From a bacterium (GTDB lineage Bacteria > B130-G9): 64,000 nt of DNA. The position numbers and the translations under genes were made by a program. The stretch spans positions 10,486-74,485 of the forward strand of contig DATLAJ010000132.1 in the NCBI GenBank assembly GCA_035527515.1, given 5' to 3'. Positions 8,468 through 16,522 of the stretch are shown one piece after another. How positions within the stretch are numbered: position 1 is the first letter of the stretch; the number at the start of each line of letters is the position of its first letter. The notes beneath the pieces are model-generated. The model saw only the letters and a list, made by a program, of their open reading frames with translations. It was not told the DNA's origin and searched no databases.

Positions 8468-9067
8468 ATGTCCAAGGCTTTTCTTATCTCGTGTTTCCTG
8501 GGCGGTCTTGTGCTGAGCTTCATTGCTCCATTGCTATATCGGGCCGCGTGGTCCGTCTTCCGGGGCACAGAAGCGTGGAATGTTCTTCAATGGGTGGGGG
8601 CGCCCCTAGGCACCTTCTTTGGGTTTTGTTCCGTATTGGCAGTCATTGTCTTCATCATTGATATGTGGCGCTCGATACAGGACGGCCACGCCCGCACATC
8701 ACCGGGTCTTGCGTTTGCGTTGCTTCTGATCCCGGTATTCAACGTCTATTGGGCATTCCAGGCGTTGTGGGGATTGGCCAGGGATTACAACGCATACATA
8801 CGCCGCTACCATGTCAGAACGCCTGCGCTTCCCGAAGGCTTGTTCCTGACCGCATCGATCACATTCTCCCTCTCGTATCTGCCGAAGATCCTGAGACTGT
8901 TGGGGCTCTTGATCGATTTCGCACCCGGAGGCGGAACACTCAATACCGTGACTGGCTCAATATTGCTCGTGAGCAGATTAGCGAGCCTGGCCAACCTTGT
9001 CATCATACCGATCATCATTTCCAGAGGCTGCGACGCGGCCAATGCAATCAGGCAGGTCGCCGCGTAG
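8468..9067 (+). CDS. Polytopic membrane protein, first of two paralogues
   Basis: This 199-residue protein has about four to five hydrophobic spans and a central conserved stretch MWRSIQDGHARTSPGLAFALL...IPVFNVYWAFQALWGLARDYN. The pattern 'SIQDGHAR-T-PG...IP.F..YW.F....GLA-DYN' recurs in the next gene, so the two are tandem paralogues. I recognise the stretch as common to uncharacterised inner-membrane proteins, but no function is known to me. The spacing to the next start (44 bases) suggests co-transcription. The ribosome site (AGGA, 14 bases before the ATG) is weak. Confidence 0.75.
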   Translation: MSKAFLISCFLGGLVLSFIAPLLYRAAWSVFRGTEAWNVLQWVGAPLGTFFGFCSVLAVIVFIIDMWRSIQDGHARTSPGLAFALLLIPVFNVYWAFQALWGLARDYNAYIRRYHVRTPALPEGLFLTASITFSLSYLPKILRLLGLLIDFAPGGGTLNTVTGSILLVSRLASLANLVIIPIIISRGCDAANAIRQVAA

Positions 9068-9110
9068 GCTTGGGGAATTGGGCCTTGAACGCAAGCCGGA
9101 AGGTTGCCGC

Positions 9111-9719
9111 ATGACGCAGAGAGTCTCAAAGCGGGTCTTCATTTGGTCAATCGCAGGAGGGTACGCACTGGGCATTCTCCTCCTTCTCCTCGCCGCGTTT
9201 TCTCTCCTTGAACGCAAGCCAAGAATAGCGATCGAATGGCTATTCGTGGCGCTGGTGCCCTTGGCCTACGGCGCCATCGTCTGGCTGTGCCTCGTATATG
9301 TGATGTGGCAGGCGATACAGGATGGTCACGCCAGAGTAACGCCCGGCACGGCTGTCGGATTCCTATTCATCCCCTTTTTCTGCCTATATTGGGTATTCCG
9401 AGCAGTGGCCTGTTTCCCGAAAGATTACAACAACTTCGTGGATCGACACGAACTCAACGCCCAGAAGCTGGAGCCACACATGTTTGTCGCCTGCTCTGTC
9501 CTCTCTTGCACTCAATTCCCCATCGGACTTCCCCTGTTGGTTATCACGTGCATTCTGGCATCGAGAATCTGCGACGCGATCAACGCCATCCCCCTAGAAG
9601 CTATCGCTGATGGCGACTCAGACGCCCGACGTTCCCTCTTCAAGCCCAAGGTCCGCAGCCACAAGAAAGTAACACCGGGCCCGTTCGATCTTGGCGCTCA
9701 GCTGAAAGACGACGAATAG
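9111..9719 (+). CDS. Polytopic membrane protein, second paralogue
   Basis: This is a 202-residue membrane protein sharing MWQAIQDGHARVTPGTAVGFLFIPFFCLYWVFRAVACFPKDYN-type sequence with its upstream neighbour. It has four hydrophobic spans and a charged C-terminal tail (KPKVRSHKKVTPG) that the neighbour lacks. The frame is open from 8997, overlapping the previous gene, but the ATG at 9111 is preceded by GGAAGG and begins directly before the first span, so that start is preferred. Function unknown; a tandem duplication is the simplest origin. Confidence 0.75.
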   Translation: MTQRVSKRVFIWSIAGGYALGILLLLLAAFSLLERKPRIAIEWLFVALVPLAYGAIVWLCLVYVMWQAIQDGHARVTPGTAVGFLFIPFFCLYWVFRAVACFPKDYNNFVDRHELNAQKLEPHMFVACSVLSCTQFPIGLPLLVITCILASRICDAINAIPLEAIADGDSDARRSLFKPKVRSHKKVTPGPFDLGAQLKDDE

Positions 9720-9843
9720 CGTTTCCCCCCTGGTGGAGTGTCTTTCTGTTGACATGATCGCAAACAAGGGCATTCTTACCACAATAGGGCACGCAATAGA
9801 GCCAAACGCTCGTTGAACCACGATCACAATCAAAGGAGCCGAC

Positions 9844-10782
9844 ATGAAAATACTGGTTACCGGTGGGGCGGGGTTCATCGCGTCGCACCTTGTGGACAGG
9901 TTGATTGCAGAAGGGCACTCGGTCGCTATCGTTGATGATCTCTCGACGGGCTTTGCGGAGAACATCAATCCGAAGGCCACCTTCTACGAGATGGACATCC
10001 GTGACCACGCGATCTCGGAGGTGTTCGAGAAGGAGCGACCGGACATAGTCGATCACCACGCCGCACAGATGGCCGTCATAAAGTCCGTCTCGGAGCCGCA
10101 ATTTGACGCGGACGTGAACATTGGCGGCTCGATCAACATCATCCTCAACTGCCTCAAATACGGCGTCAAGAAACTCGTCTATATCTCGACCGGCGGGGCC
10201 GTCTATGGCGAACCGCAGTATCTCCCGACGGATGAGGCGCACCCAATCAACCCCATCTCGCAGTATGGCATATCGAAACACACGGTCGAGCACTACCTTT
10301 TTCTCTACAACCTGACAGATGGGCTGAAATACACGGTTCTTCGCTATCCGAACGTCTATGGCCCCAGGCAGTATCCCTATGGCGAGGCGGGCGTTACGGC
10401 GATTTTCTCGGCCAAGATGCTGAGGGGCGAGACAGTAACCATCTTTGGCGATGGAGAGCAGCTCCGCGACTATGTCTATGTGGATGACATAGTCGAGGCG
10501 AACGTCCTTGCGATGACCAATCCGGCCTCGGACAACCAGATCATCAACATCGGCTCCGGAAGAGGCTCATCGGTCAACGAGACATTCAGGATAATCAAGC
10601 AGGCGACCGGCTTTGACGGCAAGCCAATCTACGCCCCCGCTAGAAAGGGCGAGGTCTATAAAATATACATCTCGGCCGACAAGGCCAGAAAAGTCATGGG
10701 CTGGACGCCGAAAGTCTCCTTCGAGCAAGGCCTCAAGCGCCTCGTCGAGTATCAGCGCAGTCAGTTGGCAGTTGGCAGTTGA
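9844..10782 (+). CDS. NAD-dependent epimerase/dehydratase, UDP-glucose 4-epimerase type
   Basis: This extended short-chain dehydrogenase of 312 residues has the N-terminal dinucleotide motif TGGAGFIAS (residues 6-14), the IVDDLSTG strand after it, and the catalytic Ser/Thr at 115-116 (STGGAVYGE). The catalytic pair is Tyr141-Lys145 in YGISK, with YPNVYGPRQ and DGEQLRDYVYVDDIVEA following. These are GalE-group features: interconversion of UDP-hexose epimers for surface glycans or galactose use. Exact substrate cannot be decided (UDP-Glc, UDP-GlcNAc or uronates). AAAGGAG lies 7-8 bases before the ATG. Its last residues (SQLAVGS) and its stop codon lie inside the heptamer array starting at 10762, so the native C-terminus may have been altered. 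Glycosyltransferases elsewhere in the window could use its product. Confidence 0.85.
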   Translation: MKILVTGGAGFIASHLVDRLIAEGHSVAIVDDLSTGFAENINPKATFYEMDIRDHAISEVFEKERPDIVDHHAAQMAVIKSVSEPQFDADVNIGGSINIILNCLKYGVKKLVYISTGGAVYGEPQYLPTDEAHPINPISQYGISKHTVEHYLFLYNLTDGLKYTVLRYPNVYGPRQYPYGEAGVTAIFSAKMLRGETVTIFGDGEQLRDYVYVDDIVEANVLAMTNPASDNQIINIGSGRGSSVNETFRIIKQATGFDGKPIYAPARKGEVYKIYISADKARKVMGWTPKVSFEQGLKRLVEYQRSQLAVGS

Positions 10783-10866
10783 CGGTTGGCAGTTGGCAGT
10801 TGACGGTTGGCGGTTGGCAGTTGGCAATTGGCAGTTGGCGGTTGGCAGTTGGCAGTTGACGGTTGG
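10762..10866. repeat. Heptamer tandem array overlapping the end of the epimerase gene
   Basis: Fifteen consecutive 7-base units with consensus CRGTTGR (mostly CAGTTGG, CGGTTGG, and CAGTTGA at regular places) run without interruption. The first three units are coding, and the TGA in the third is the stop codon of the epimerase gene. Because 7 is not a multiple of 3, every three units encode seven residues through all frames. Slipped-strand expansion is the likely origin. Confidence 0.9.
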
Positions 10867-11302
10867 CGGGTCTCAAGTTCTGAGTTGCTTAATACGTAGT
10901 CCGCAATTTCCCCTCCCAGTTTGTCCCTTCTTTCAAAAACACTTGACAGCGCACAGATTGAGGCATAAGTTATACAAGGTAGACCGTGAAATGAAAGTGC
11001 GAGTAGGGAATCGGAAACGAGGCTAGGATGCTGGGTTTCGCCTATCTCCTATCTTCCTTTCTGAGTGGGTAATTTACCTGCAATCTCCCTCCCTTTGTAT
11101 GACTTTTGAGCACGTTCTATGGAGAAAGAATCAGGTGTGTGGTTGTGACTCTGGGGCGCTTGACGCCCGTATTATGCAACAGGTGTGGAAACATGTGGGA
11201 GGTGATGCCTATCGGCTGGTGTGCTTGGAGATGGGATGAATTTTTCTTGTGTTTGTCGTTCTGTAAAGACGAAGCAACAATTTCTCTTGGAGAAGGAGAG
11301 AG
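10867..11302. other. Intergenic region before the third beta-helix gene
   Basis: About 435 bases with no gene I can support. It presumably carries the promoter of the gene at 11303, but no clear -35/-10 pair stands out. The last 25 bases are purine-rich and form the ribosome site of that gene. Confidence 0.5.
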
Positions 11303-12961
11303 ATGTACTGTTATCGAGAGATGAGATTGGCGCTCGCCACCATCATCATGATGCTCACGATCATGGTAGCTGGCGCCATGGGGGCAAACGTCTATTATGT
11401 TGATGGAAATGTAGGAAGCTCGGGCGGCGGCTCCAGCTGGGCCAACGCCTTCGAGACCATTAAGGAGGGAATCGACGCCTGCAATACTGGTTCCTCGGGG
11501 GGTCCAGACTTAGTCAAGGTCGCGGGTTCAACATCCGGATTGACCTACGAAGAGAACATCGTGCTCGACAGCTACATTACGCTAGAAGGTGGTTGGGACC
11601 CTGGCACCGATACACGCGACCCTGAGGCTTATGAGAGTATCATTGACGGCTGCGCTGCTGGCACAGTTGTTATGATTGACTCCAAGTTCGGCGTGAGGAT
11701 TGATGGCTTCACGATTCAGAATGGGAGCGCGGGCTACTATGGCGGCGGGATATACTGCTACTACAGTTCGGCGACGATCACCAACAACGAGATTACGGCA
11801 AACTCCGCGGGCTACGGCGGCGGCGGGATATACTGCTACGACAGTTCGCCGACGATCACCAACAACGAGATTACGGGTAACTCCGCGAACTATGGCGGCG
11901 GGATATACTGCTACGACAATTCGGCGACGATCACCAACAACGAGATTACGGCAAACTCCGCGGACAACGGCGGCGGGATATTCTGCTACTACTACAGTTC
12001 GGCAATGATCACCAACAACGAGATTGCGGGTAACTCCGCGACATACAGTGGCGGCGGGATGCGCTGCTACTACTACAGTTCGCCGACGCTGATCAACAAC
12101 GAGATTACGGGTAACTCCGCGACATACAGTGGCGGCGGGATGCACTGCTACTACTACAGTTCGCCGACGCTGACCAACTGCACGATTGCCGACAACGTGG
12201 CGTCTTCTGGCGGGGGGATGTACTGCAATGATTACGAATGCGAGCCGGAGCTTTTGAACTGCATCCTTTGGGGCGATAGCCCTGACGAGATTGCCGGAGA
12301 CACGACCAACCTCACCGTCACCTACTCCGATGTTGAGGGTGGCTGGACAGGGACCGGGAACATCGGCAAGGATCCGTTGTTCGTGCCGATATCCGATGCG
12401 CCGTACTACTTGGCGCACACAGGCGCTCAGGCGGCCAACAGCCCCTGCGTGGACGCCGGAAGCGGAAGCGTCTCCGACTACGGCCTCGAGGGCACCACCA
12501 CATGCACCGACGGTCGCGAGGATGGCGAGGATGGCAATGATGACGGCGACCCTTACACCGGGCCGATAGACATGGGCTACCACTATCCAGCAAAGGGATA
12601 CTCGGGGAGCGGGGACACCTACATCGATCTGGTGTCTTTCACTGCCAGGCCGGCTGGCTCTAGTGTCGTGCTCGACTGGGAGACCGGAGCCGAGATCGAC
12701 AACGCCGGGTTCGTCGTCTATCGGGCGGTCGCGGGGACATTTGACTACGAACAGATTAGCGACCTGATCGCCGCTGAGGGCGCACCAGCCTCGGGTGCCT
12801 CATACAGCTTCATCGACCGCGATGTTGAGCCGGGCGTCAGTTACAACTATTGGCTGGTTGACATCGACACCAGCGGCAAATGGACTGCACACGGGCCAGC
12901 GACCGCGAGGCTGAGCCTTCGACCGGTCGGCCCAAGAGGTCTTCACGAGTTGTGTATGTAA
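11303..12961 (+). CDS. Secreted beta-helix protein with near-identical internal repeats
   Basis: This 552-residue protein begins with a signal peptide (ATIIMMLTIMVAGAMGANVYYVDG). Residues about 145-300 hold six to seven copies of a roughly 25-residue beta-helix rung of the form GGGIYCY-SS-TITNNEIT-NSA. The domain then closes with CILWGDSPDEI and DPLFV sequences typical of this fold. The final roughly 100 residues form the fibronectin-like module with DWETGAEIDNAGFVVYR and WLVDIDTSGKWTAHGPA, matching the proteins at 2589 and 4595. The rung Cys-Tyr positions stack, so a ladder of Cys/Tyr is expected along one face. A GGAGAAGGAGAG run precedes the ATG. Extracellular adhesion or glycan binding is likely. 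Confidence 0.88.
   Translation: MYCYREMRLALATIIMMLTIMVAGAMGANVYYVDGNVGSSGGGSSWANAFETIKEGIDACNTGSSGGPDLVKVAGSTSGLTYEENIVLDSYITLEGGWDPGTDTRDPEAYESIIDGCAAGTVVMIDSKFGVRIDGFTIQNGSAGYYGGGIYCYYSSATITNNEITANSAGYGGGGIYCYDSSPTITNNEITGNSANYGGGIYCYDNSATITNNEITANSADNGGGIFCYYYSSAMITNNEIAGNSATYSGGGMRCYYYSSPTLINNEITGNSATYSGGGMHCYYYSSPTLTNCTIADNVASSGGGMYCNDYECEPELLNCILWGDSPDEIAGDTTNLTVTYSDVEGGWTGTGNIGKDPLFVPISDAPYYLAHTGAQAANSPCVDAGSGSVSDYGLEGTTTCTDGREDGEDGNDDGDPYTGPIDMGYHYPAKGYSGSGDTYIDLVSFTARPAGSSVVLDWETGAEIDNAGFVVYRAVAGTFDYEQISDLIAAEGAPASGASYSFIDRDVEPGVSYNYWLVDIDTSGKWTAHGPATARLSLRPVGPRGLHELCM
11732..12210 (+). repeat. In-gene tandem repeats of 72-81 bases encoding beta-helix rungs
   Basis: Six to seven in-frame units share long identical DNA blocks such as ATCACCAACAACGAGATTAC and GGCGGCGGGATATACTGCTA, differing mainly by insertion of one or two TAC codons and a few point changes. 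High identity at silent sites indicates recent duplication or gene conversion, so copy number may vary between strains. Confidence 0.85.
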
Positions 12962-12984
12962 AGTTCTGCAATCTGTGAAGGGGA

Positions 12985-12999
12985 GCGGAGGCTCTCCGC
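12985..12999 (+). terminator. Short GC hairpin after the beta-helix gene
   Basis: GCGGAG (12985-12990) and CTCCGC (12994-12999) pair around a 3-base loop, 24 bases after the stop. There is no T run, so it is only a weak candidate for the transcript end. Confidence 0.3.
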
Positions 13000-13216
13000 C
13001 GCTTGAGGCATAGTGGGTTGGAGGCGAGCTGGCGCAGCCACCGTGCCGACCAGCTGCGTCCAGGTTCGAAGAATCTATACGAGTGCCGTTGGCACTCCGC
13101 CGGTGAGGCGCGAGATGATTCTGCTGGCCAAGTCCCTCAACCTACATTGAACCACTCCCCCGAGCAGCAGCGCAAGCCGCAAGAGCCTCGCTAGCGAGTT
13201 ACAGCGGTGGCACATA

Positions 13217-13909
13217 CTAAGGCATGAATCCACGCTGTATCTCCGCCGTTCTGCTTTCGACGTATTCCCGCAGAGCAGCACGATCGTCGTCGGAGATAGC
13301 AGTGAAGGCGACTGCACAGTTGAGAGCTGTGGTCCTGACGACTCTCGCATCCACCTGAATAGTCCTGCTAGGCAACCGCAGCTGCATGTGTGCTATCGTC
13401 TTGCCAGCCTCGAGAGTTGGTGCGAGGACCTTCGATGTGAACAGCGCTCCGCCAACGGAGATATCGACCACGGCCCCCAGAAAGGCCTCGTCTTCCACAA
13501 CCCCATACACCCCGACGGGCTTGCCAGCAGGCGGCTCGACGCGGATATGCCTCCTCTGCCGCATAAGCTCCGCACTTGAGGGGAACACTATTTGCCAGAG
13601 CCAACTGCCCTCTTCCTTCCAGCCTTTCTCAAACGGCGCCGAGAATCTGACCGCGAAATTGCCGGTGCTGAACTGGACCGAAAGGAACCGGTTGGAGCTC
13701 AAGAGCTCGTTGCCGTATTCGGGAGACAAGGATTCGAGGACAAGATGGTGAGTCTCAAGGTTGGTCTTTGAGGCAAACCGGGAGTGAAACCTGAGCGTGA
13801 ACGCCTCGATCTGGATGTTGAGCGGTAGGCCCTTCTCCGTGGCATGGCGAAGAAGTCGCGCTACGTTTTCGGGCTTGGCGAACAACCTTCTCATGGCATG
13901 CTGGCTCAT
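13217..13909 (-). CDS. PilZ-domain c-di-GMP receptor, YcgR-like
   Basis: The 230-residue protein has an N-terminal YcgR-like domain (residues about 15-110) followed by a PilZ domain. The c-di-GMP-binding signatures are intact: RxxxR at Arg119-Arg123 (RRHIR) and D-x-S-x-x-G at Asp149-Gly154 (DISVGG). Proteins of this plan sense cyclic di-GMP and tune flagellar rotation, exopolysaccharide synthesis or adhesion. It lies 36 bases downstream of a GT2 glycosyltransferase on the same strand, which favours a glycan role. A flagellar gene relic lies about 1 kb away, so a former motility role is also possible. The start at 13909 has no clear ribosome site; an alternative ATG is six codons in. Confidence 0.85.
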   Translation of the reverse strand: MSQHAMRRLFAKPENVARLLRHATEKGLPLNIQIEAFTLRFHSRFASKTNLETHHLVLESLSPEYGNELLSSNRFLSVQFSTGNFAVRFSAPFEKGWKEEGSWLWQIVFPSSAELMRQRRHIRVEPPAGKPVGVYGVVEDEAFLGAVVDISVGGALFTSKVLAPTLEAGKTIAHMQLRLPSRTIQVDARVVRTTALNCAVAFTAISDDDRAALREYVESRTAEIQRGFMP

Positions 13910-13945
13910 TCTGTCAAATGGAACACTACTGTTACCTGCCTCTGG

Positions 13946-14635
13946 TCAGCCTCGGCGCCCCGGCGGACGAAGGCGTCTCAGGAAAAGCTGGACAAGGGCG
14001 GAGACGCCCGCACTCCAGGCCGGCAGTTTGACCTGTCCCATCCTGACCTCGTAGGGTATCGCTATCTCGCCGCATCTCTCGCCGCTGATGGCCAATGCCT
14101 CCAGCTTGATGTCCTGGGAGAACGACCAGCCATCGCTTCGAAGCTGCATGCGAGAAAGCAATTCGCGCTTGAAGACCCACATCCCTGAAAGGATGTCATT
14201 GAACTTGGCAGAAAACAAGAGCCGGGCACAGACTGTGAAGATTCTGTTGCCTATTGCGTTCCTGAGACTCATGGCATCCCTGCGCTGGAGCGGGAAGCGA
14301 GATGCGCTCGCAAAATCCAAGCCACGGGCCTCGAATTCGTCCAGGAGCTTCGCCAAGAGATGTATCGGATAGGTCCCGTCCGCGTCCGTTGTTGCGATTA
14401 TCTCGCACGTTGCGCTCCTTAGGCCTGTGCGATACGCTCGACCGTAGCCCCGATTTGGCTCGACCATCACTCTTGCCCCGAAGGACCTCGCTATCGCAAC
14501 CGACTCGTCCTCCGAGCCGTTGTCAACAACAACCACCTCGTCCACGAAATCGGGAACGGCCTCGAGAACGCCCCCGATTCCCTCCTGCTCATTGAGGCAC
14601 GGAATAACTACGGATATGGTTCTGTCTTTGTACAT
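13946..14635 (-). CDS. Family 2 glycosyltransferase, dolichol-phosphate-mannose-synthase type
   Basis: A 229-residue GT-A fold enzyme. It shows the nucleotide-sugar site ISVVIPCLNEQEGIGGVLEA, VVVVDNGSEDESVAIA, and NRGYGRAYRTGL. The metal-binding DAD-type motif is TTDADGTYP, and the acceptor region contains ILSGMWVFKRELL. No membrane spans follow the catalytic domain, so it is a soluble or peripheral enzyme of the polyprenyl-phosphate-sugar synthase kind. Its product could feed the polytopic GT-C transferases at 33-43 kb. It is translated just before the PilZ protein. The ATG at 14635 has no strong ribosome site. Confidence 0.85.
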   Translation of the reverse strand: MYKDRTISVVIPCLNEQEGIGGVLEAVPDFVDEVVVVDNGSEDESVAIARSFGARVMVEPNRGYGRAYRTGLRSATCEIIATTDADGTYPIHLLAKLLDEFEARGLDFASASRFPLQRRDAMSLRNAIGNRIFTVCARLLFSAKFNDILSGMWVFKRELLSRMQLRSDGWSFSQDIKLEALAISGERCGEIAIPYEVRMGQVKLPAWSAGVSALVQLFLRRLRPPGRRG

Positions 14636-15200
14636 CAGATCGCAAAATTACTTTGTCGAAGGTCGCAAAGGAAGGCTAAACATAAGCGTCATAGCACAGC
14701 AAAGTCAATTGAAAGCCGAATGTGGGGTCTGACCCTGGATTGAAGGAGCTATGACTTACGTTATCTTGGCCGTGTTTCAACACGGTTGAATCGGTGGGCA
14801 CGATTGTATTGGCGTTCTGGCTTCAGAGGTAATTCAATAGGCGCTGGCGCATTGGATTCTAGTGGTTGCTTTCGGGTGGTTACGCCAAACCAAGCTCTTA
14901 TTTGACTGCTTTGGGACCTTGTTGTCGCGGTGCCCGGGATTCGACCTTCGGGTTGGAGATGTCGAACGTTGACATCGCCAGCGAAATGGTGGATCAGATG
15001 CTGTCCCAACGAGGGGCCCAGGCAAAGGTCAAGAGCATCCAAGGAGAGCACCGAAATGCTCGGCGCCGTCCTAGACATCGTGGAGTAGACCGGCTAACGC
15101 TTGGCGCGGAGCTCAGGTCTCGTCCGTTTTGGATAGAACGCGCCGTCCGGCGCCTGCACCGGTCATTGCCCTCGTTTCTTTCCGGAACTCAAGAGCAACG
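14636..15200. other. Gene-poor stretch with a flagellar gene relic
   Basis: No intact gene is seen in this 565-base gap. The plus strand carries the decayed 3' end of a flagellar rod/hook gene (14936-15088). The rest upstream, including a small inverted GTGTTTCAACAC-type palindrome near 14770, is unassigned. Confidence 0.5.
14936..15088 (+). pseudogene. Relic of a flagellar rod/hook protein C-terminus
   Basis: One frame reads GLEMSNVDIASEMVDQMLSQ then RGAQAKVKSIQ. After a single-base shift near 15040 the neighbouring frame continues ESTEMLGAVLDIVE and ends at TAG 15086-15088. Together this matches the conserved C-terminal helix of the flagellar basal-body rod and hook family (consensus SNVD-a-EMV-mi-aQR-yqanvkvi-taDEMLg-lLdi). 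Nothing upstream resembles the rest of the gene, so it is 5'-truncated and frameshifted. No other flagellar genes occur in the window. Confidence 0.6.
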
Positions 15201-16409
15201 TCAGTTCTCCTTTCTCTTGGACCTGTAATAGTCCATAACATCAGACAACCGGAATATCCTGAATCTGCCGAGGATTACACCCTCCAGCGACTGAATGACC
15301 ACATCTGATTCGTCGAAATACGCGATGACTCCCCAGTCCGGACTCCAATCATACGACCAGAACCGGCCGGTTGGTCTTATTGGTTTTTCGAGGCGGAAAT
15401 GTTGGATTGCCTGTCCATTCACGTCGAGTATGTGAGCCCCGACAATAACGCATTGATCTCGCTGGTCTGCCTTCTCGGTTTCAAGAAAGCCGAATCTCTT
15501 GGAGTTGCCTGTGACGCGAAGGCGGTCGCCCTTCCATTCCATGAGTCTCTGCGTAGTTCCCTCATTAGGGAGGTATGTCCATAGCGCAGAAACCGTTGCG
15601 CCACTTGCCTGAGACTCGTGCTTGACGAAGAAGACTCGCTCGAGGTCAGGAGTAACGCCCAAGATGTCATATACGTTGTCGGCGACCTTCTCGCCGCGGC
15701 GTGAAAGGTAACCTGGCCTTTCAGAATACATCTCGTCGGAGCGCCCGGATTGAGCATCGTAGCCAATGCCAACGTAATCCTGCTCGCCAAGAAGAATGAG
15801 TCCCCGATCGAGCTTTGTTGGGTCTTGTATCGTGCTGAAGGTAGCTTCTGTCAAGGAGAAGATCGTCGGGACCTTTACCCCCCAGCCCCCGCCCGCGAAA
15901 TCCCAATTGTATGCCATGAAGCGACCATCCAGACAGTTGAACGCGTGGAGAGCGTCAATGACCCCCTCGGTCCTCATGACAAGGTGAGTCTCAAGCGAGT
16001 TGAGATGAAGCTGCCAGAGGTATGACCAGTCCGGGCAAGGGAATTCTGTGAGACGCTTGGAAAGCGCTGGCCTCTTCTCCCATTCTAGAAGGGGAATCGA
16101 ATTGTCGGTACCCGGACTGCAGGAACTCGGAAGAAGGGGAGAGACCAGCCTCTTTCTCCCGGCCATCCTCACCGAGACCTCCTCAAGCCCCCCGTCTGCT
16201 CCCGTTCGAATTGCGCGGATCGAGGCCAACGTAGTGAAGAGAATCGTCTGCGTTCCCTGGGGAATACATATCTGCTTGCCCTGACCAAAGCCGAAATGGA
16301 GCCACCACCTCGCAGCCAGGCTAACCAGAACGGTGGTCAGGAGGACTAGCAAAAGAGCGAGAACAAGGAGCACCTTTTTCCAGGTTGCGAGCTTTGACCA
16401 GAACTTCAT
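15201..16409 (-). CDS. Membrane-anchored protein of unknown function
   Basis: This 402-residue protein has a single N-terminal membrane anchor (VLLVLALLLVLLTTVLVSLA, residues about 14-33, with flanking Lys), then an extracytoplasmic domain. The outer part contains repeated strand-like segments with aromatic-Asp motifs (WSYLWQLHL, FMAYNWDFAGGGWG, RVFFVKHESQASG, FWSYDWSPDWGVIAYFDESD). This hints at a beta-propeller of the TolB/WD kind, but the blades are too divergent to claim a family. AGGAGG lies 9 bases before the ATG, giving confidence in the start. It is isolated on the minus strand. Confidence 0.7.
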   Translation of the reverse strand: MKFWSKLATWKKVLLVLALLLVLLTTVLVSLAARWWLHFGFGQGKQICIPQGTQTILFTTLASIRAIRTGADGGLEEVSVRMAGRKRLVSPLLPSSCSPGTDNSIPLLEWEKRPALSKRLTEFPCPDWSYLWQLHLNSLETHLVMRTEGVIDALHAFNCLDGRFMAYNWDFAGGGWGVKVPTIFSLTEATFSTIQDPTKLDRGLILLGEQDYVGIGYDAQSGRSDEMYSERPGYLSRRGEKVADNVYDILGVTPDLERVFFVKHESQASGATVSALWTYLPNEGTTQRLMEWKGDRLRVTGNSKRFGFLETEKADQRDQCVIVGAHILDVNGQAIQHFRLEKPIRPTGRFWSYDWSPDWGVIAYFDESDVVIQSLEGVILGRFRIFRLSDVMDYYRSKRKEN

Positions 16410-16522
16410 CGTAATAATCCTCCTGCCAGATCAGGCCGTCCCCGGCAATCCGGAATTGAATGACTTGATCATTTAGATGCTAACGCCGCGTTTGAAGCGA
16501 TTGAATGGCCAAGCGCCGACGG

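Noticed and set aside
10762-10866. CRISPR array suggested by short regular repeats
   Set aside because: Units are 7 bases with no spacers and no cas genes nearby, so this is a simple tandem array. The 72-81-base repeats at 11732-12210 are likewise coding repeats.
11582-12583. Long minus-strand open frame opposite the third beta-helix gene
   Set aside because: It mirrors the repetitive DNA of the helix gene, has Val/Arg-rich low-complexity sequence, and has no ribosome site or family. The plus-strand gene with a signal peptide explains the region.
13055-13085. Possible tRNA T-arm (GGTTCGAA)
   Set aside because: No matching acceptor, D- or anticodon arms could be built around it. No tRNA or rRNA gene was recognised anywhere in the window.
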